Shown: positions 1 to 9,237 of the stretch, in pieces
Layout of the letters: every line of letters starts with the position of its first letter
Numbering within the stretch: the first letter of the stretch is position 1
NCBI RefSeq assembly: GCF_005503015.1
Contig: NZ_SCOL01000002.1
Location: forward strand, 550,083-614,082
From: Bacillus sp. E(2018)
Lineage (GTDB): Bacteria > Bacillota > Bacilli > Bacillales > Fictibacillaceae
Length of the DNA stretch: 64,000 nt
Direction: 5' to 3'
Notes under the pieces: model-generated
Told to the model about the DNA's origin: nothing
The model's database searches: none
The model's input: the letters and a program-made list of their open reading frames with translations, nothing else
Made by a program: the position numbers and the translations under genes

Positions 1-2
1 TT

Positions 3-95
3 CCTTATAAGCTAGGTATTATTAAAAAGAAAGATAAATATGTAACGTATGCGACTCGAGAATTTATTAACATGCTTTCGCCATTTAGTGAATAA
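3..95 (+). CDS. C-terminal end of a LysR-like regulator (partial)
   Basis: The window opens inside an open frame that starts at or before base 3 and ends at TAA 93-95, leaving about 30 residues. The piece GIIKKKDKYVTYATREF followed by a short hydrophobic helix resembles the last strand and helix of LysR-type effector-binding domains. If so, it is a DNA-binding regulator whose helix-turn-helix lies outside the window. It is followed by a short ACTATA repeat and then by the next gene on the same strand, which it might regulate. The assignment rests on a short tail and is tentative. Confidence 0.45.
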   Translation, partial: PYKLGIIKKKDKYVTYATREFINMLSPFSE

Positions 96-210
96 GGATA
101 TAAACTATAACTATAACTATAATGCATACTTTTAATATAATATATGTATTTTACGAATAGTTTGAGTTGAGATAAAGTAGTTCCTATACAAATTATAGGA
201 GGCACTTCTC

Positions 211-627
211 ATGGAAAAAGATCGTTTTCAAAATGGATTAGATAAACTAATGGAATATACGTTAACAAACAACAGAGACATTTCAACACACTTAAAAATC
301 TCAGATGATCTTCAAGATATCGCGCCAGATGTAGGAAAGTACATTATTGAATTTGCGTACGGCGAAATCTATTCACGAGCAGGATTGACGAACAAACAAA
401 GAGCGCTTGTAACCATTTCTTCTCTTGTGACACAAGGAACGGAACCACAATTGGAGCTTCATATCAATACAGGTCTGACAGCAGGTCTAACGAAAGATGA
501 GATCGTGGAGAGCATTACACACTTGATTCCGTATACAGGTTTTCCGCGTGTGTTGAACGCGTTAACGGTTGCGAAGAAAGTTTTTGCAATGCGTGATGAA
601 GAAGTGAGTGAATCAAAGGCACATTAA
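211..627 (+). CDS. Carboxymuconolactone decarboxylase family protein
   Basis: The 138-residue protein has the family pattern of a single helical AhpD-like fold: EIYSRAGLTNKQRALVTIS in the middle, then LELHINTGLTAGLTKDEI and YTGFPRVLNALTVAKKVF near the end. This matches the gamma-carboxymuconolactone decarboxylase (PcaC-like) branch. There is no CxxC pair, so peroxidase activity of the AhpD kind is unlikely. ATG 211 follows a strong AGGAGG. It is monocistronic, ending before a hairpin terminator at 741-770. Many such proteins in Bacillaceae are annotated only by fold, so the real substrate is unknown. It lies just after a LysR-like gene tail. Confidence 0.85.
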   Translation: MEKDRFQNGLDKLMEYTLTNNRDISTHLKISDDLQDIAPDVGKYIIEFAYGEIYSRAGLTNKQRALVTISSLVTQGTEPQLELHINTGLTAGLTKDEIVESITHLIPYTGFPRVLNALTVAKKVFAMRDEEVSESKAH

Positions 628-740
628 GAAAAAGTAGCTATCCTTTTACATAACGGGTTCTCTTTTGGAGGAGAAAATTGTAATTCGCAAGCCTTTTAGC
701 AGGTGAAATAGCACTATAATTGGATATGTAAATGACATAA

Positions 741-770
741 AAAACGACCAGATTTTTGTCTGGTCGTTTA
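741..770 (+). terminator. Rho-independent terminator, probably bidirectional
   Basis: The arms AAACGACCAGA and TCTGGTCGTTT form a perfect 11-bp stem around a short T-rich loop and end in T residues. It closes the carboxymuconolactone-decarboxylase-like gene. Nothing gene-like is seen in 628-740. Confidence 0.8.
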
Positions 771-878
771 CTTATAATCTTATTCCACAATTGCACCCGA
801 TAGTTGAAGAAAAAGCTTATAAATTGAATAAGTATAATTAATGGTGCTTATGATAAAAGAAAGAACCAAATAAGGAAG

Positions 879-1289
879 GTGACTACACTGTCCAAGATTT
901 TCAAATCGTTTATCCTATTGTTAAGTCTATTTCTTTTATCATCTTGTAACTTGATTGATTTAATGAATGTTAAAGGGGAAAAAATTTGGGTTACGGTACA
1001 TCAAAATGAAAATAAAACGCTTAAGATAAACTCAGTAACAAAAAATGATAAGCAGCTAGAAATATACTCAATTATAGATGTATATAATAAACAGGGCATT
1101 TTTGAATACACATATATATTCCAAATGCAAGGAGAAAAAGAAAAAGGGATTACTATAAATAGTGACAAACCACTTACTATTCTTACTAAAAGAATCGGCT
1201 TAAATGGCAACACTAAACTAAAGTTGAATCAAAATGAAAGAAAACAAGTGAAGAAGTATGTCTTTTCAAAAATGAAATTACTACAATGA
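879..1289 (+). CDS. Small lipoprotein of unknown function
   Basis: A protein of about 133-136 residues with a lipoprotein signal: basic KIFKSF, hydrophobic ILLLSLFLL, then lipobox LSSC with the modified Cys at residue 23 counted from GTG 879. The mature part is short, basic and beta-rich, and I do not recognise a domain. The start is uncertain: GTG 879 overlaps the AAGGAAGG ribosome site, while CTG 888 sits at ideal distance behind it, so CTG may be the true start (133 residues). It would be anchored to the outer face of the membrane. A second lipoprotein gene faces it at 1415-1792. Confidence 0.7.
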   Translation: MTTLSKIFKSFILLLSLFLLSSCNLIDLMNVKGEKIWVTVHQNENKTLKINSVTKNDKQLEIYSIIDVYNKQGIFEYTYIFQMQGEKEKGITINSDKPLTILTKRIGLNGNTKLKLNQNERKQVKKYVFSKMKLLQ

Positions 1290-1312
1290 TTTATTTTCCT
1301 ACAAATTACTCC

Positions 1313-1344
1313 TTATTCTACAATCCTGCTCGTTTGTTTAATAA
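1313..1344. repeat. Degenerate copy of a short TTATTCCACAA palindrome
   Basis: TTATTCTACAATCCTGCTCG followed by TTTGTTTAATAA matches the intact palindrome at 1811-1842 at most positions, with the right arm decayed. A left-half match, TTATTCCACAATTGCACC, is also at 780-797. It lies downstream of the lipoprotein gene ending at 1289. Confidence 0.55.
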
Positions 1345-1349
1345 ATTCC

Positions 1350-1385
1350 AATAAAAAGTGCGTCAATCCTTCTTGGGTTAACGCA
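1350..1385 (-). terminator. Terminator of the minus-strand lipoprotein gene
   Basis: On the minus strand TGCGTTAACCC and GGATTGACGCA pair, with one mismatch and one G-T pair, and CTTTTTATT follows. It lies 30 bases beyond the stop of the gene ending at 1415. Confidence 0.65.
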
Positions 1386-1414
1386 ACCGATTGCAAAGCT
1401 AATTTATTTACTTC

Positions 1415-1792
1415 TCATTTCTTGAGAGTAAACATATCTTCTTTTCCATCCCATTTTATAATGACCTTAAATTCCTCATTTTTATCAGTTTTAAAGCAAC
1501 CAGAACAGGAAACGGAGTCTGTAAACTTTTTCCCATCAATATTAAGATTTCCACTACTTTCTCTTGTATTTGATGTAATGCTATAAACAATGTCACCGAC
1601 TTTACCCTTGTCTTTATAAACAAATTCAAATTCACCATTTTCCGTGTTTGAAGTCAAGTTCGTGATATAACTTCCTTCCCAATATTCGCCCTCTCCTTTA
1701 AAGTAAAGAGTGTTTTGCTGACACCCTATAAGTGAAATAAAAAAGGTACAAAAAACGAAAGTTAATAAGAGCATTTTCTTCATTGGATTCAA
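1415..1792 (-). CDS. Small lipoprotein of unknown function
   Basis: This 125-residue protein has a clear lipoprotein signal: MKKMLLLTFVFCTFFISLIGC, written here as basic MKKM, a hydrophobic run, and lipobox LIGC with Cys 24. The mature part is polar and predicted beta-rich, with a C-x2-C pair (SCSGC) late in the chain that could form a disulfide or bind metal. No family is recognised. A TTG start at 1792 lies 5 bases after GAGGTG; an in-frame ATG 9 bases later is an alternative. It converges on the lipoprotein gene at 879-1289. Confidence 0.7.
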   Translation of the reverse strand: MNPMKKMLLLTFVFCTFFISLIGCQQNTLYFKGEGEYWEGSYITNLTSNTENGEFEFVYKDKGKVGDIVYSITSNTRESSGNLNIDGKKFTDSVSCSGCFKTDKNEEFKVIIKWDGKEDMFTLKK

Positions 1793-2201
1793 AATATCAC
1801 CTCATTCTTTTTATTCCACAATCCTGCACGTTTGTGGAATAAGGACAGCACGTTTTTAACCTTATTATATATTCCATTTAACCGCCTTTTAATCCTTTTT
1901 TCGCTAAAAATGGCACGTCAATTGACAAGTGAATTCGCATACCAATTCGCAGCGTGACAATAGTTATTGTCATCTTGCTAAAACGTGTGCGAATTTTGGT
2001 GCTAATTAAGGTAATAAAATTCGTGTTTTTTTACCAAAACCCTTATATAACAAAAAAAAATCGCAACGAATTTCGCTGCGATTTATAGTGCTAATTACTA
2101 TGCGAATTAGCTTGTTTTTTCCCGTTTTCTCCCTCAAAAGAGAACCCGTTACCTTTTACAGGGTAGCTACTTTTTTGTTATTTCAAGAAGGGGTGAAAGA
2201 G
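1793..2201. other. Non-coding region rich in TGCGAATT words and hairpins
   Basis: No credible gene is seen. The word TGCGAATT or its complement AATTCGCA occurs at about 1932, 1944, 1986 and 2101. A perfect 8-bp inverted repeat TGACAATA/TATTGTCA lies near 1955-1972, and GTGCTAATTA occurs twice. A hairpin TCGCA...TGCGA behind a run of A residues lies at 2052-2084. The words could be operators or decayed sequence. Confidence 0.4.
1811..1842. repeat. Short palindromic repeat, intact copy
   Basis: TTATTCCACAA and TTGTGGAATAA form a perfect 11-bp inverted repeat around TCCTGCACGT. The same motif is partly present at 780-797 and 1313-1344. Confidence 0.6.
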
Positions 2202-2330
2202 GTTGCTTTGTGCTCCAGGATGCTCGCTTTCCGGGGGGCATGCGTTAAGCCTCTTAGCGCTTTGCGCTGTTAAGAGTCTCAACTGTCCCACTCATCCCCC
2301 AGGAGTCTCGCACCTTCCACTCCCATCAAC
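2202..2330 (-). repeat. Dispersed structured repeat, copy 1 (subtype B)
   Basis: A 129-bp copy, reversed relative to copies 2-5 and 7. It has terminal GTTGAT, the core GGTGCGAGACTCCTGGGGGA, the central stem TTGAGACTCTT/AAGAGGCTTAA and the right part CCCCCCGGAAAGCGAGCATCC. With copy 5 (38111-38239) it forms a subtype in which the stem reads CTGGGGG/CCCCCCGG instead of CTGCGGG/CCCCGCGG. It is just downstream of the secreted-protein gene ending at 2388. Confidence 0.9.
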
Positions 2331-2387
2331 GAATCAATGATGTCTTGGGGGTGTTTATGTTATCGTGCTAGCCCTTTTCACTAGCCT

Positions 2388-3002
2388 TTACAAGAAATCG
2401 CCTTCTTCTGTTTGCTCAAGTTGCTTTGATTGACTTGGAGCATCTTTATATTCGATGTCGTATTTTTTACTCAATAACTCCATTTCCGCGTGGTAAGCGT
2501 CTACCATTTGGAAGTACTCTTCTAATTTCAAATTAGATTGTGTTATAAGATTTTCATCTTGTTGTTCTAATGCTTGTCTTTGAAGGATTAAGCCTTCGTA
2601 AAATGTTTCAGTAGCTTTTACAATTTGCTTCTTCATTCCCACTAATTCTTCTCCTTGAACATCGATGGTTTTCGCTTGGGACACTGCTTTTTCATAGGCA
2701 GGAATAGTCGTTTCCACTAACTCCAAATACATGGTCTCATCATCTGTATAGTTTGCACCTGAAACGCTAGCTAAAGAATCAAAGGCTTGTACTTCGTAGG
2801 TAGATACGGCAGCCACGTCCACATTGATAAATTGTAAAACAGCATCTTGTTGTTCTTCCGTATTGATAGGCTCAGAAAAGCTTTGTGCTTCCTCTTCGTT
2901 CTGGGTTACGTCATTGAATGTTTGATTTAAGGCCATTTCGCTCGAATTCGCACCTGTCACAATCGAACTCACTAAAAACGATACTAAGAAAAGTGTATTC
3001 AC
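2388..3002 (-). CDS. Secreted helical protein of unknown function
   Basis: This 204-residue protein has a short N-terminal hydrophobic segment (LFLVSFLVSSIVTG) and then small residues ANSSEMA that could be a signal-peptidase I site; there is no lipobox Cys. The mature part is acidic, Gln/Glu-rich and almost all helix, with heptad-like spacing in roughly 90-185, suggesting a helical bundle. I do not recognise the family. GTG 3002 is preceded by GAGGGAG at good distance. The MurE-like gene upstream ends in its own terminator (3125-3150), so this is probably a separate transcript. Confidence 0.6.
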   Translation of the reverse strand: MNTLFLVSFLVSSIVTGANSSEMALNQTFNDVTQNEEEAQSFSEPINTEEQQDAVLQFINVDVAAVSTYEVQAFDSLASVSGANYTDDETMYLELVETTIPAYEKAVSQAKTIDVQGEELVGMKKQIVKATETFYEGLILQRQALEQQDENLITQSNLKLEEYFQMVDAYHAEMELLSKKYDIEYKDAPSQSKQLEQTEEGDFL

Positions 3003-3124
3003 GCTGTCAGCTCCCTCAACATTTTGTAAGTATTAACCAATACCCGGGTTATTCAGGGGTTATGCGCCTTAACTGTAAAAACAGCGTGTTCGATGCTTCG
3101 TTTATTGAAAACAAAACGAGTAAA

Positions 3125-3150
3125 AACCCCGTTATATCCATAACGGGGTT
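3125..3150 (-). terminator. Terminator of the MurE-like gene
   Basis: On the minus strand AACCCCGTTAT pairs perfectly with ATAACGGGGTT, followed by TTTT. It starts 20 bases after the stop at 3170. Confidence 0.85.
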
Positions 3151-3169
3151 CATGTTTATCCTAACTTAT

Positions 3170-4732
3170 TTATAAAATGTTTCTCTTTTTAGGTGCAGCC
3201 CATCTTATCTTAGAAGAAGCAAACATTCTCCCATTCTTCGCCACTTTTTTACTTCTAAAGAAGTCAGCAATGATGTCTTTGTCAGAGTGAGGAATCTTCT
3301 CCCCTTTTACAATTTGAGCTCCATTGATGCAGCCGCTCGTGAGGAGAACAATGTCATTTTCTTCACTCAGAGACAACGCCTTAATCACTGCATCATGACG
3401 CGTAAGTTCTGAATGAATGTTTGGTGCACCAGGATTTTTGAACCCTTTCATCACGTGACCAACGATCTCGCTCGGATCGTTATATCCTGGATGATCGACA
3501 GACACGACGATTTCATCCGCTTGGTTCTCGATCGTTTCTGCCATTTTTGGCATCTTCTCTTTATCTCTTATGCCGATACCCATCACTAACACAATCAGTC
3601 GACTGTATGGCAGCTTTTTCACTTCTGTTACAAGGTTCTGTAACGCAACAGGAGTATGTGCGTAATCCAAGATGATCTTACGTTTTTGCTTATGAATGAT
3701 TTCAAATCTTCCTTCAGGTCCCGTCATTTCGGGTAGAGCATGGAGCATTTTTTCTAATGGGATTCCGATATGCAAACCTGTACAGATTGCAGAAAGGAGA
3801 TTTGCTATATTATAAGAACCGTAAAATGGTGTTATTACAGAATAATGTTTTCCGTACACAGATAAAGTGAATGAAGTTCCGTTTGATACCTGCTTAACAT
3901 CCGTTGCGATCACATCTGCATCGCTTTCTTCATTCATGCTATACGTTAGCAAAGGACCTGCAAATAACTCAACGATTTCTTTCCCCATACCCTCGTCATC
4001 AATGTTTACAACTGCTTTTTTTGCTTGTTTAAATAGCTTTAACTTCGCTTGTTTGTAGTTTTCAAACGTATGATGAAACTCTAAATGTTCTGGTGATAAG
4101 TTTGTATGAATCGCAACATCAAAATCAATACCTGCTGTTCTTTTTTGTTCGATTCCAACAGAAGTCACTTCCATCGCAGCGAGCTGATCTCCATTTTCAA
4201 CAAATTGTTTGAAGATGTGATGAAGATCAGGTGCTTCAGGCGTTGTTGGTGTGGACTGTTTCATGTTCAGGTTTCCTGTTGAGGAAATCATGCCAGTTGT
4301 TCCGATTGAACCTGATTTCACACCACATAAGTTCATCAACGATCTAACATAAGCCGCGACTGTCGTCTTACCATTTGTACCTGTAATACCAACTGTTATT
4401 AATTTTTCATGTATACGTTTATTAAATAGGATAGATAATTGAGCCATAAATACGCGAGCATCCTCAACGAGTAAGAATGTTCGATCTCTATAGATTTCGC
4501 TCGCCTCTTTTAAAATCGATTTATTTTCACCAGCCACTACAATGGCACCCTTTTCGATGGCATTCTGAATAAAAGTATGACCGTCAAATTGTTCACCTGT
4601 TATACATACAAAGGAAGAGTTATTCATTACGTTTCTGGAATCAAAGCAGACAGAAGAAATGGTTTGCTGTTTGCTTCCCCAAATTTCCCGAATACCTAAT
4701 TGCTGCTTTTTTTGTTCAAAATGTATATTCAT
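3170..4732 (-). CDS. MurE-like Mur ligase, divergent paralogue
   Basis: At 520 residues it has the size and order of UDP-MurNAc-tripeptide synthetase. It has an N-terminal UDP-binding domain (FDSRNV at 30-35), the ATP loop GTNGKTT at 118-124, and the middle-domain signature TNLSPEHLEFHHTFENYKQAK with a family-type carbamylated Lys near 230. DYAHTP is at 356-361. MurE adds the third amino acid to the peptidoglycan stem in the cytoplasm. Two C-terminal substrate motifs are changed, however. The usual DNPR reads DHPG (413-416), the GKGHE loop is replaced by SGCINGAQ, and GGDRD reads GIGIRD. It may therefore use another amino acid or another substrate. It stands alone, away from mraY/murD. Core fold is sure; the substrate is not. 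Confidence 0.8.
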   Translation of the reverse strand: MNIHFEQKKQQLGIREIWGSKQQTISSVCFDSRNVMNNSSFVCITGEQFDGHTFIQNAIEKGAIVVAGENKSILKEASEIYRDRTFLLVEDARVFMAQLSILFNKRIHEKLITVGITGTNGKTTVAAYVRSLMNLCGVKSGSIGTTGMISSTGNLNMKQSTPTTPEAPDLHHIFKQFVENGDQLAAMEVTSVGIEQKRTAGIDFDVAIHTNLSPEHLEFHHTFENYKQAKLKLFKQAKKAVVNIDDEGMGKEIVELFAGPLLTYSMNEESDADVIATDVKQVSNGTSFTLSVYGKHYSVITPFYGSYNIANLLSAICTGLHIGIPLEKMLHALPEMTGPEGRFEIIHKQKRKIILDYAHTPVALQNLVTEVKKLPYSRLIVLVMGIGIRDKEKMPKMAETIENQADEIVVSVDHPGYNDPSEIVGHVMKGFKNPGAPNIHSELTRHDAVIKALSLSEENDIVLLTSGCINGAQIVKGEKIPHSDKDIIADFFRSKKVAKNGRMFASSKIRWAAPKKRNIL

Positions 4733-4966
4733 TCTGCCTCTCCTTTTGCGACCAATCTATGAATAATTACTATAGTAGAATATAAAAGTTTGTATTTAAA
4801 ATTTTTATGCACACATACTTTCTTTAAATACCCTAAGTATTCGATTGTTAACCTTTTTTTATTTATGTTTCTCCATCTTTTTTTGATAAAAAATGAGCGT
4901 TAAATACTGGAAGGACGGGGGTTAGTGAGTTGAATCTTGAGGGGTAGGATTATTTTACGAAAAAAA

Positions 4967-4989
4967 GAACCACCGGAAAATGGTGGTTA
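4967..4989 (-). terminator. Terminator of the PhnA-like gene
   Basis: On the minus strand AACCACC pairs with GGTGGTT and is followed by CTTTTTTT. Confidence 0.8.
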
Positions 4990-4999
4990 TTCAGAATAT

Positions 5000-5335
5000 C
5001 TATATCTTTTTTACAAACTCGGACTTTAATTTCATCGCGCCAAACCCGTCAATCTTACAATCAATATCATGATCCCCTTCGACGAGACGAATTCCTTTTA
5101 CTTTTGTTCCGATCTTAATAACAGAAGATGTACCTTTGACTTTTAGATCTTTGATAACAGATACAGTGTCACCGTCTTGAAGGATGTTTCCGTTGAAATC
5201 TTTTACATTCTTTTCGTCAGATTCACTCTCTGTTTCGTGGGACCATTCATGAGCACATTCGGGGCATACGAGAAAAGCTCCATCCTCATACACGTATGCA
5301 GAACTGCATTTCGGGCAGTTTGGTAGGTTAGACAT
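5000..5335 (-). CDS. yjdM: PhnA/YjdM-type zinc-ribbon protein
   Basis: This 111-residue protein has an N-terminal zinc ribbon with two pairs, CPKC (7-10) and CPEC (24-27), and a C-terminal KOW/SH3-like beta domain ([19 protein letters not shown] and later [19 protein letters not shown]). This is the PhnA family, named from the phosphonate operon of E. coli although it is not required for phosphonate breakdown there. ATG 5335 opens the frame. It is monocistronic and divergent from katG. Its cellular role is not established. Confidence 0.9.
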   Translation of the reverse strand: MSNLPNCPKCSSAYVYEDGAFLVCPECAHEWSHETESESDEKNVKDFNGNILQDGDTVSVIKDLKVKGTSSVIKIGTKVKGIRLVEGDHDIDCKIDGFGAMKLKSEFVKKI

Positions 5336-5458
5336 CTAGGTCGTCCTCATTTCTTATAGTTATTGTTCATTTTATCATACTTAGTTGTGGCTCAAGATTT
5401 CTTCAGAATGGTCGTTTATACAAAGACCTTAATGTGAACATCAAAAGTGCATTACGCT

Positions 5459-5486
5459 TTGAATCCACATACCTGTCCTCTATAAT
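5459..5486 (+). promoter_or_regulatory. Probable katG promoter
   Basis: TTGAAT at 5459-5464 and TATAAT at 5481-5486 are 16 bases apart, about 85 bases upstream of the katG start. Confidence 0.6.
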
Positions 5487-5490
5487 TGAG

Positions 5491-5505
5491 TTATCATAAT
5501 AATCA
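5491..5505 (+). promoter_or_regulatory. Candidate PerR box for katG
   Basis: TTATCATAATAATCA matches the published PerR consensus TTATAATNATTATAA at 11 of 14 fixed positions. It starts four bases after the -10 hexamer, where a repressor would block transcription. PerR control of catalases is known in Bacillus; its use here is inferred. Confidence 0.5.
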
Positions 5506-5545
5506 AATATTTAACATCATGGCTTTTCGTGTTTTGCAATTTTAA

Positions 5546-7792
<2,247 letters not shown>

Positions 7793-7802
7793 TAAATAAC
7801 CA

Positions 7803-7874
7803 ACGCACCTAATAAAAATGTCTGATGCAGATTTTGCTGTTTCAGAGATCATGAGATTAGGTGCGTTTTTTTTC
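7803..7874 (+). terminator. katG terminator with a long loop
   Basis: ACGCACCTAAT (7803-7813) pairs perfectly with ATTAGGTGCGT (7856-7866) across about 42 bases, followed by eight T residues. Confidence 0.7.
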
Positions 7875-7883
7875 CATAAAAAA

Positions 7884-7904
7884 AGACAGGGCATTTCCCC
7901 GTCT
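7884..7904 (-). terminator. Terminator of the radical SAM gene
   Basis: On the minus strand AAGACGGGG...CCCTGTCTT forms a hairpin followed by TTTTT. It lies 20 bases past the stop at 7926. Confidence 0.75.
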
Positions 7905-7925
7905 TAAATGTCATGTATTTTCTTG

Positions 7926-8810
7926 TTATTTACCGAACCTCTTACGATAACCACATTTTCTGCAAAGTTCCTCAACCGCTTCTCTTCGCGAAAAACCATC
8001 TACAAGATTATTTGCTCGATCACCTTCAATAATAGTTGAGAAGTCTGTTTCATTAATATTTCCTAAGTTAATGACCCCTTCTCCATCTAGGCAGCATGGA
8101 ATGACTGTACCGTTCGCCAAAATGCCCGCTTGATTGCGAAGGCCGTAGCAGAACCCTTTTCCATCGTCCTCTTCTTCATGCAGTGCTGGCCATTTAAACT
8201 CGTAATCTTGATTGATGAAAATTTGATCCGCTAGTTTAATACCTTTACCTGGCGTGAGCTTTTCTTCAATTTTAAAGGCCAGATTAAATTCATTCTCAAT
8301 AATTTCAAGCAGCTGACGATTACGCTGTTTCTCCAAGTTCGTTGCATTGTCTTGCGTCAGGTTCCAAAGCCTTAAAGAAACAAATAACGATGACTCTCTC
8401 GTTGCTTCTTGTACAAAAGAAAGAATCGTTCTTACGTATTCTTCTTTATCCGTCATACTCTGACCAACGTGGCCATCAAAGCTATGAAGGGAGAAATTCA
8501 TCTGTCTCAGCGCAGGCTTATTGATAAGCTTGTCCCAGTTCTTTTTGATGAGTGTCCCATTTGTCGTAATGTTAACTTTAAATCCTCTTTCATGGGCTAT
8601 GTCCAATAGCTGATCGATTTTAGGATGAAGCAGCGGCTCACCTTTCACATGCAAATAGATGAAATCAGTATAAGGCTTGATCTGGTCTAAACGTTTCTTA
8701 AAATCATCAATGGAGATGAACTGTTTAGCTCGTTCAGTTGGAGGACAAAAATGACACGCCAAATTACAGATGCTCGTAATCTCTATATAAAACTTCTTAA
8801 ATCTTTTCAT
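7926..8810 (-). CDS. Radical SAM/SPASM domain protein
   Basis: A 294-residue protein with the radical-SAM cluster motif CNLACHFC (Cys 15, 19, 22), the GEP-like strand HVKGEPLLHP, and ITTNGTL. Its C-terminal SPASM-like region has several cysteines (GFCYGLRN, VIPCCLDGEG, LCRKCGYRKRF) that would bind a second iron-sulfur cluster. Such proteins cleave S-adenosylmethionine to start radical chemistry, often on peptides or in enzyme maturation. No precursor peptide or partner lies next to it, so the substrate is unknown. ATG 8810; monocistronic with a terminator at 7884-7904. Confidence 0.85.
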   Translation of the reverse strand: MKRFKKFYIEITSICNLACHFCPPTERAKQFISIDDFKKRLDQIKPYTDFIYLHVKGEPLLHPKIDQLLDIAHERGFKVNITTNGTLIKKNWDKLINKPALRQMNFSLHSFDGHVGQSMTDKEEYVRTILSFVQEATRESSLFVSLRLWNLTQDNATNLEKQRNRQLLEIIENEFNLAFKIEEKLTPGKGIKLADQIFINQDYEFKWPALHEEEDDGKGFCYGLRNQAGILANGTVIPCCLDGEGVINLGNINETDFSTIIEGDRANNLVDGFSRREAVEELCRKCGYRKRFGK

Positions 8811-9009
8811 AGGTATTCCTCATTTCGCAAACTCTTGATACATACACTAATGCTCACTAAAGCCACAGCGCACCATAAACTACCTGCTTTTTTAACTCTT
8901 TCTTATTAGAGCACAATTCATTAAAAAGATAAACGTGTTATGAGGAAATTAACAGATGGAAACGAAAGGTTGGTCGTTCGGTTGTTCTATAACTATCTAA
9001 ACTAAAAAG

Positions 9010-9044
9010 CAAAAAGAAGAGAAACCCTTTCGTTTCCCTTCTTC
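9010..9044 (-). terminator. Strong minus-strand terminator
   Basis: On the minus strand GAAGAAGGGAAAC pairs with GTTTCTCTTCTTT (one G-T pair) around GAAAGG and is followed by TTTTTGCTTTTT. It lies just after the stop of the small reading frame at 9061-9171, which argues that this frame is transcribed. Confidence 0.75.
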
Positions 9045-9060
9045 GTCAGTCACTATTTCA

Positions 9061-9171
9061 TCAGCCTTTTTCGATCACCTTTGCACTTGTATGATTATTA
9101 GATATCGGCGCGTTCTGCCGCTTCTTCCCTCGTTTCACAATAACTTTCTTGACCCTAGCTAAGCTTCTCAT
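9061..9171 (-). CDS. Small basic protein, 36 residues, hypothetical
   Basis: The reading frame encodes MRSLARVKKVIVKRG then KKRQNAPISNNHTSAKVIEKG: a basic first half and a polar tail, with no membrane segment. An in-frame ATG six bases upstream (9177) would give 38 residues. No good ribosome site precedes either start, which is the main doubt. In favour are the strong terminator right after it and its place in an otherwise empty gap, divergent from the EamA gene. I do not recognise a family. Confidence 0.35.
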   Translation of the reverse strand: MRSLARVKKVIVKRGKKRQNAPISNNHTSAKVIEKG

Positions 9172-9237
9172 CCTCATGTTTTTTCGAGGACAAGCATAAG
9201 ATGGTAGAACAATTGACTGGGAAAGGAAAGCCTATCT

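Noticed and set aside
2088..2273. 61-residue frame MLITMRIS...
   Set aside because: It runs into repeat copy 1 and has no ribosome site.
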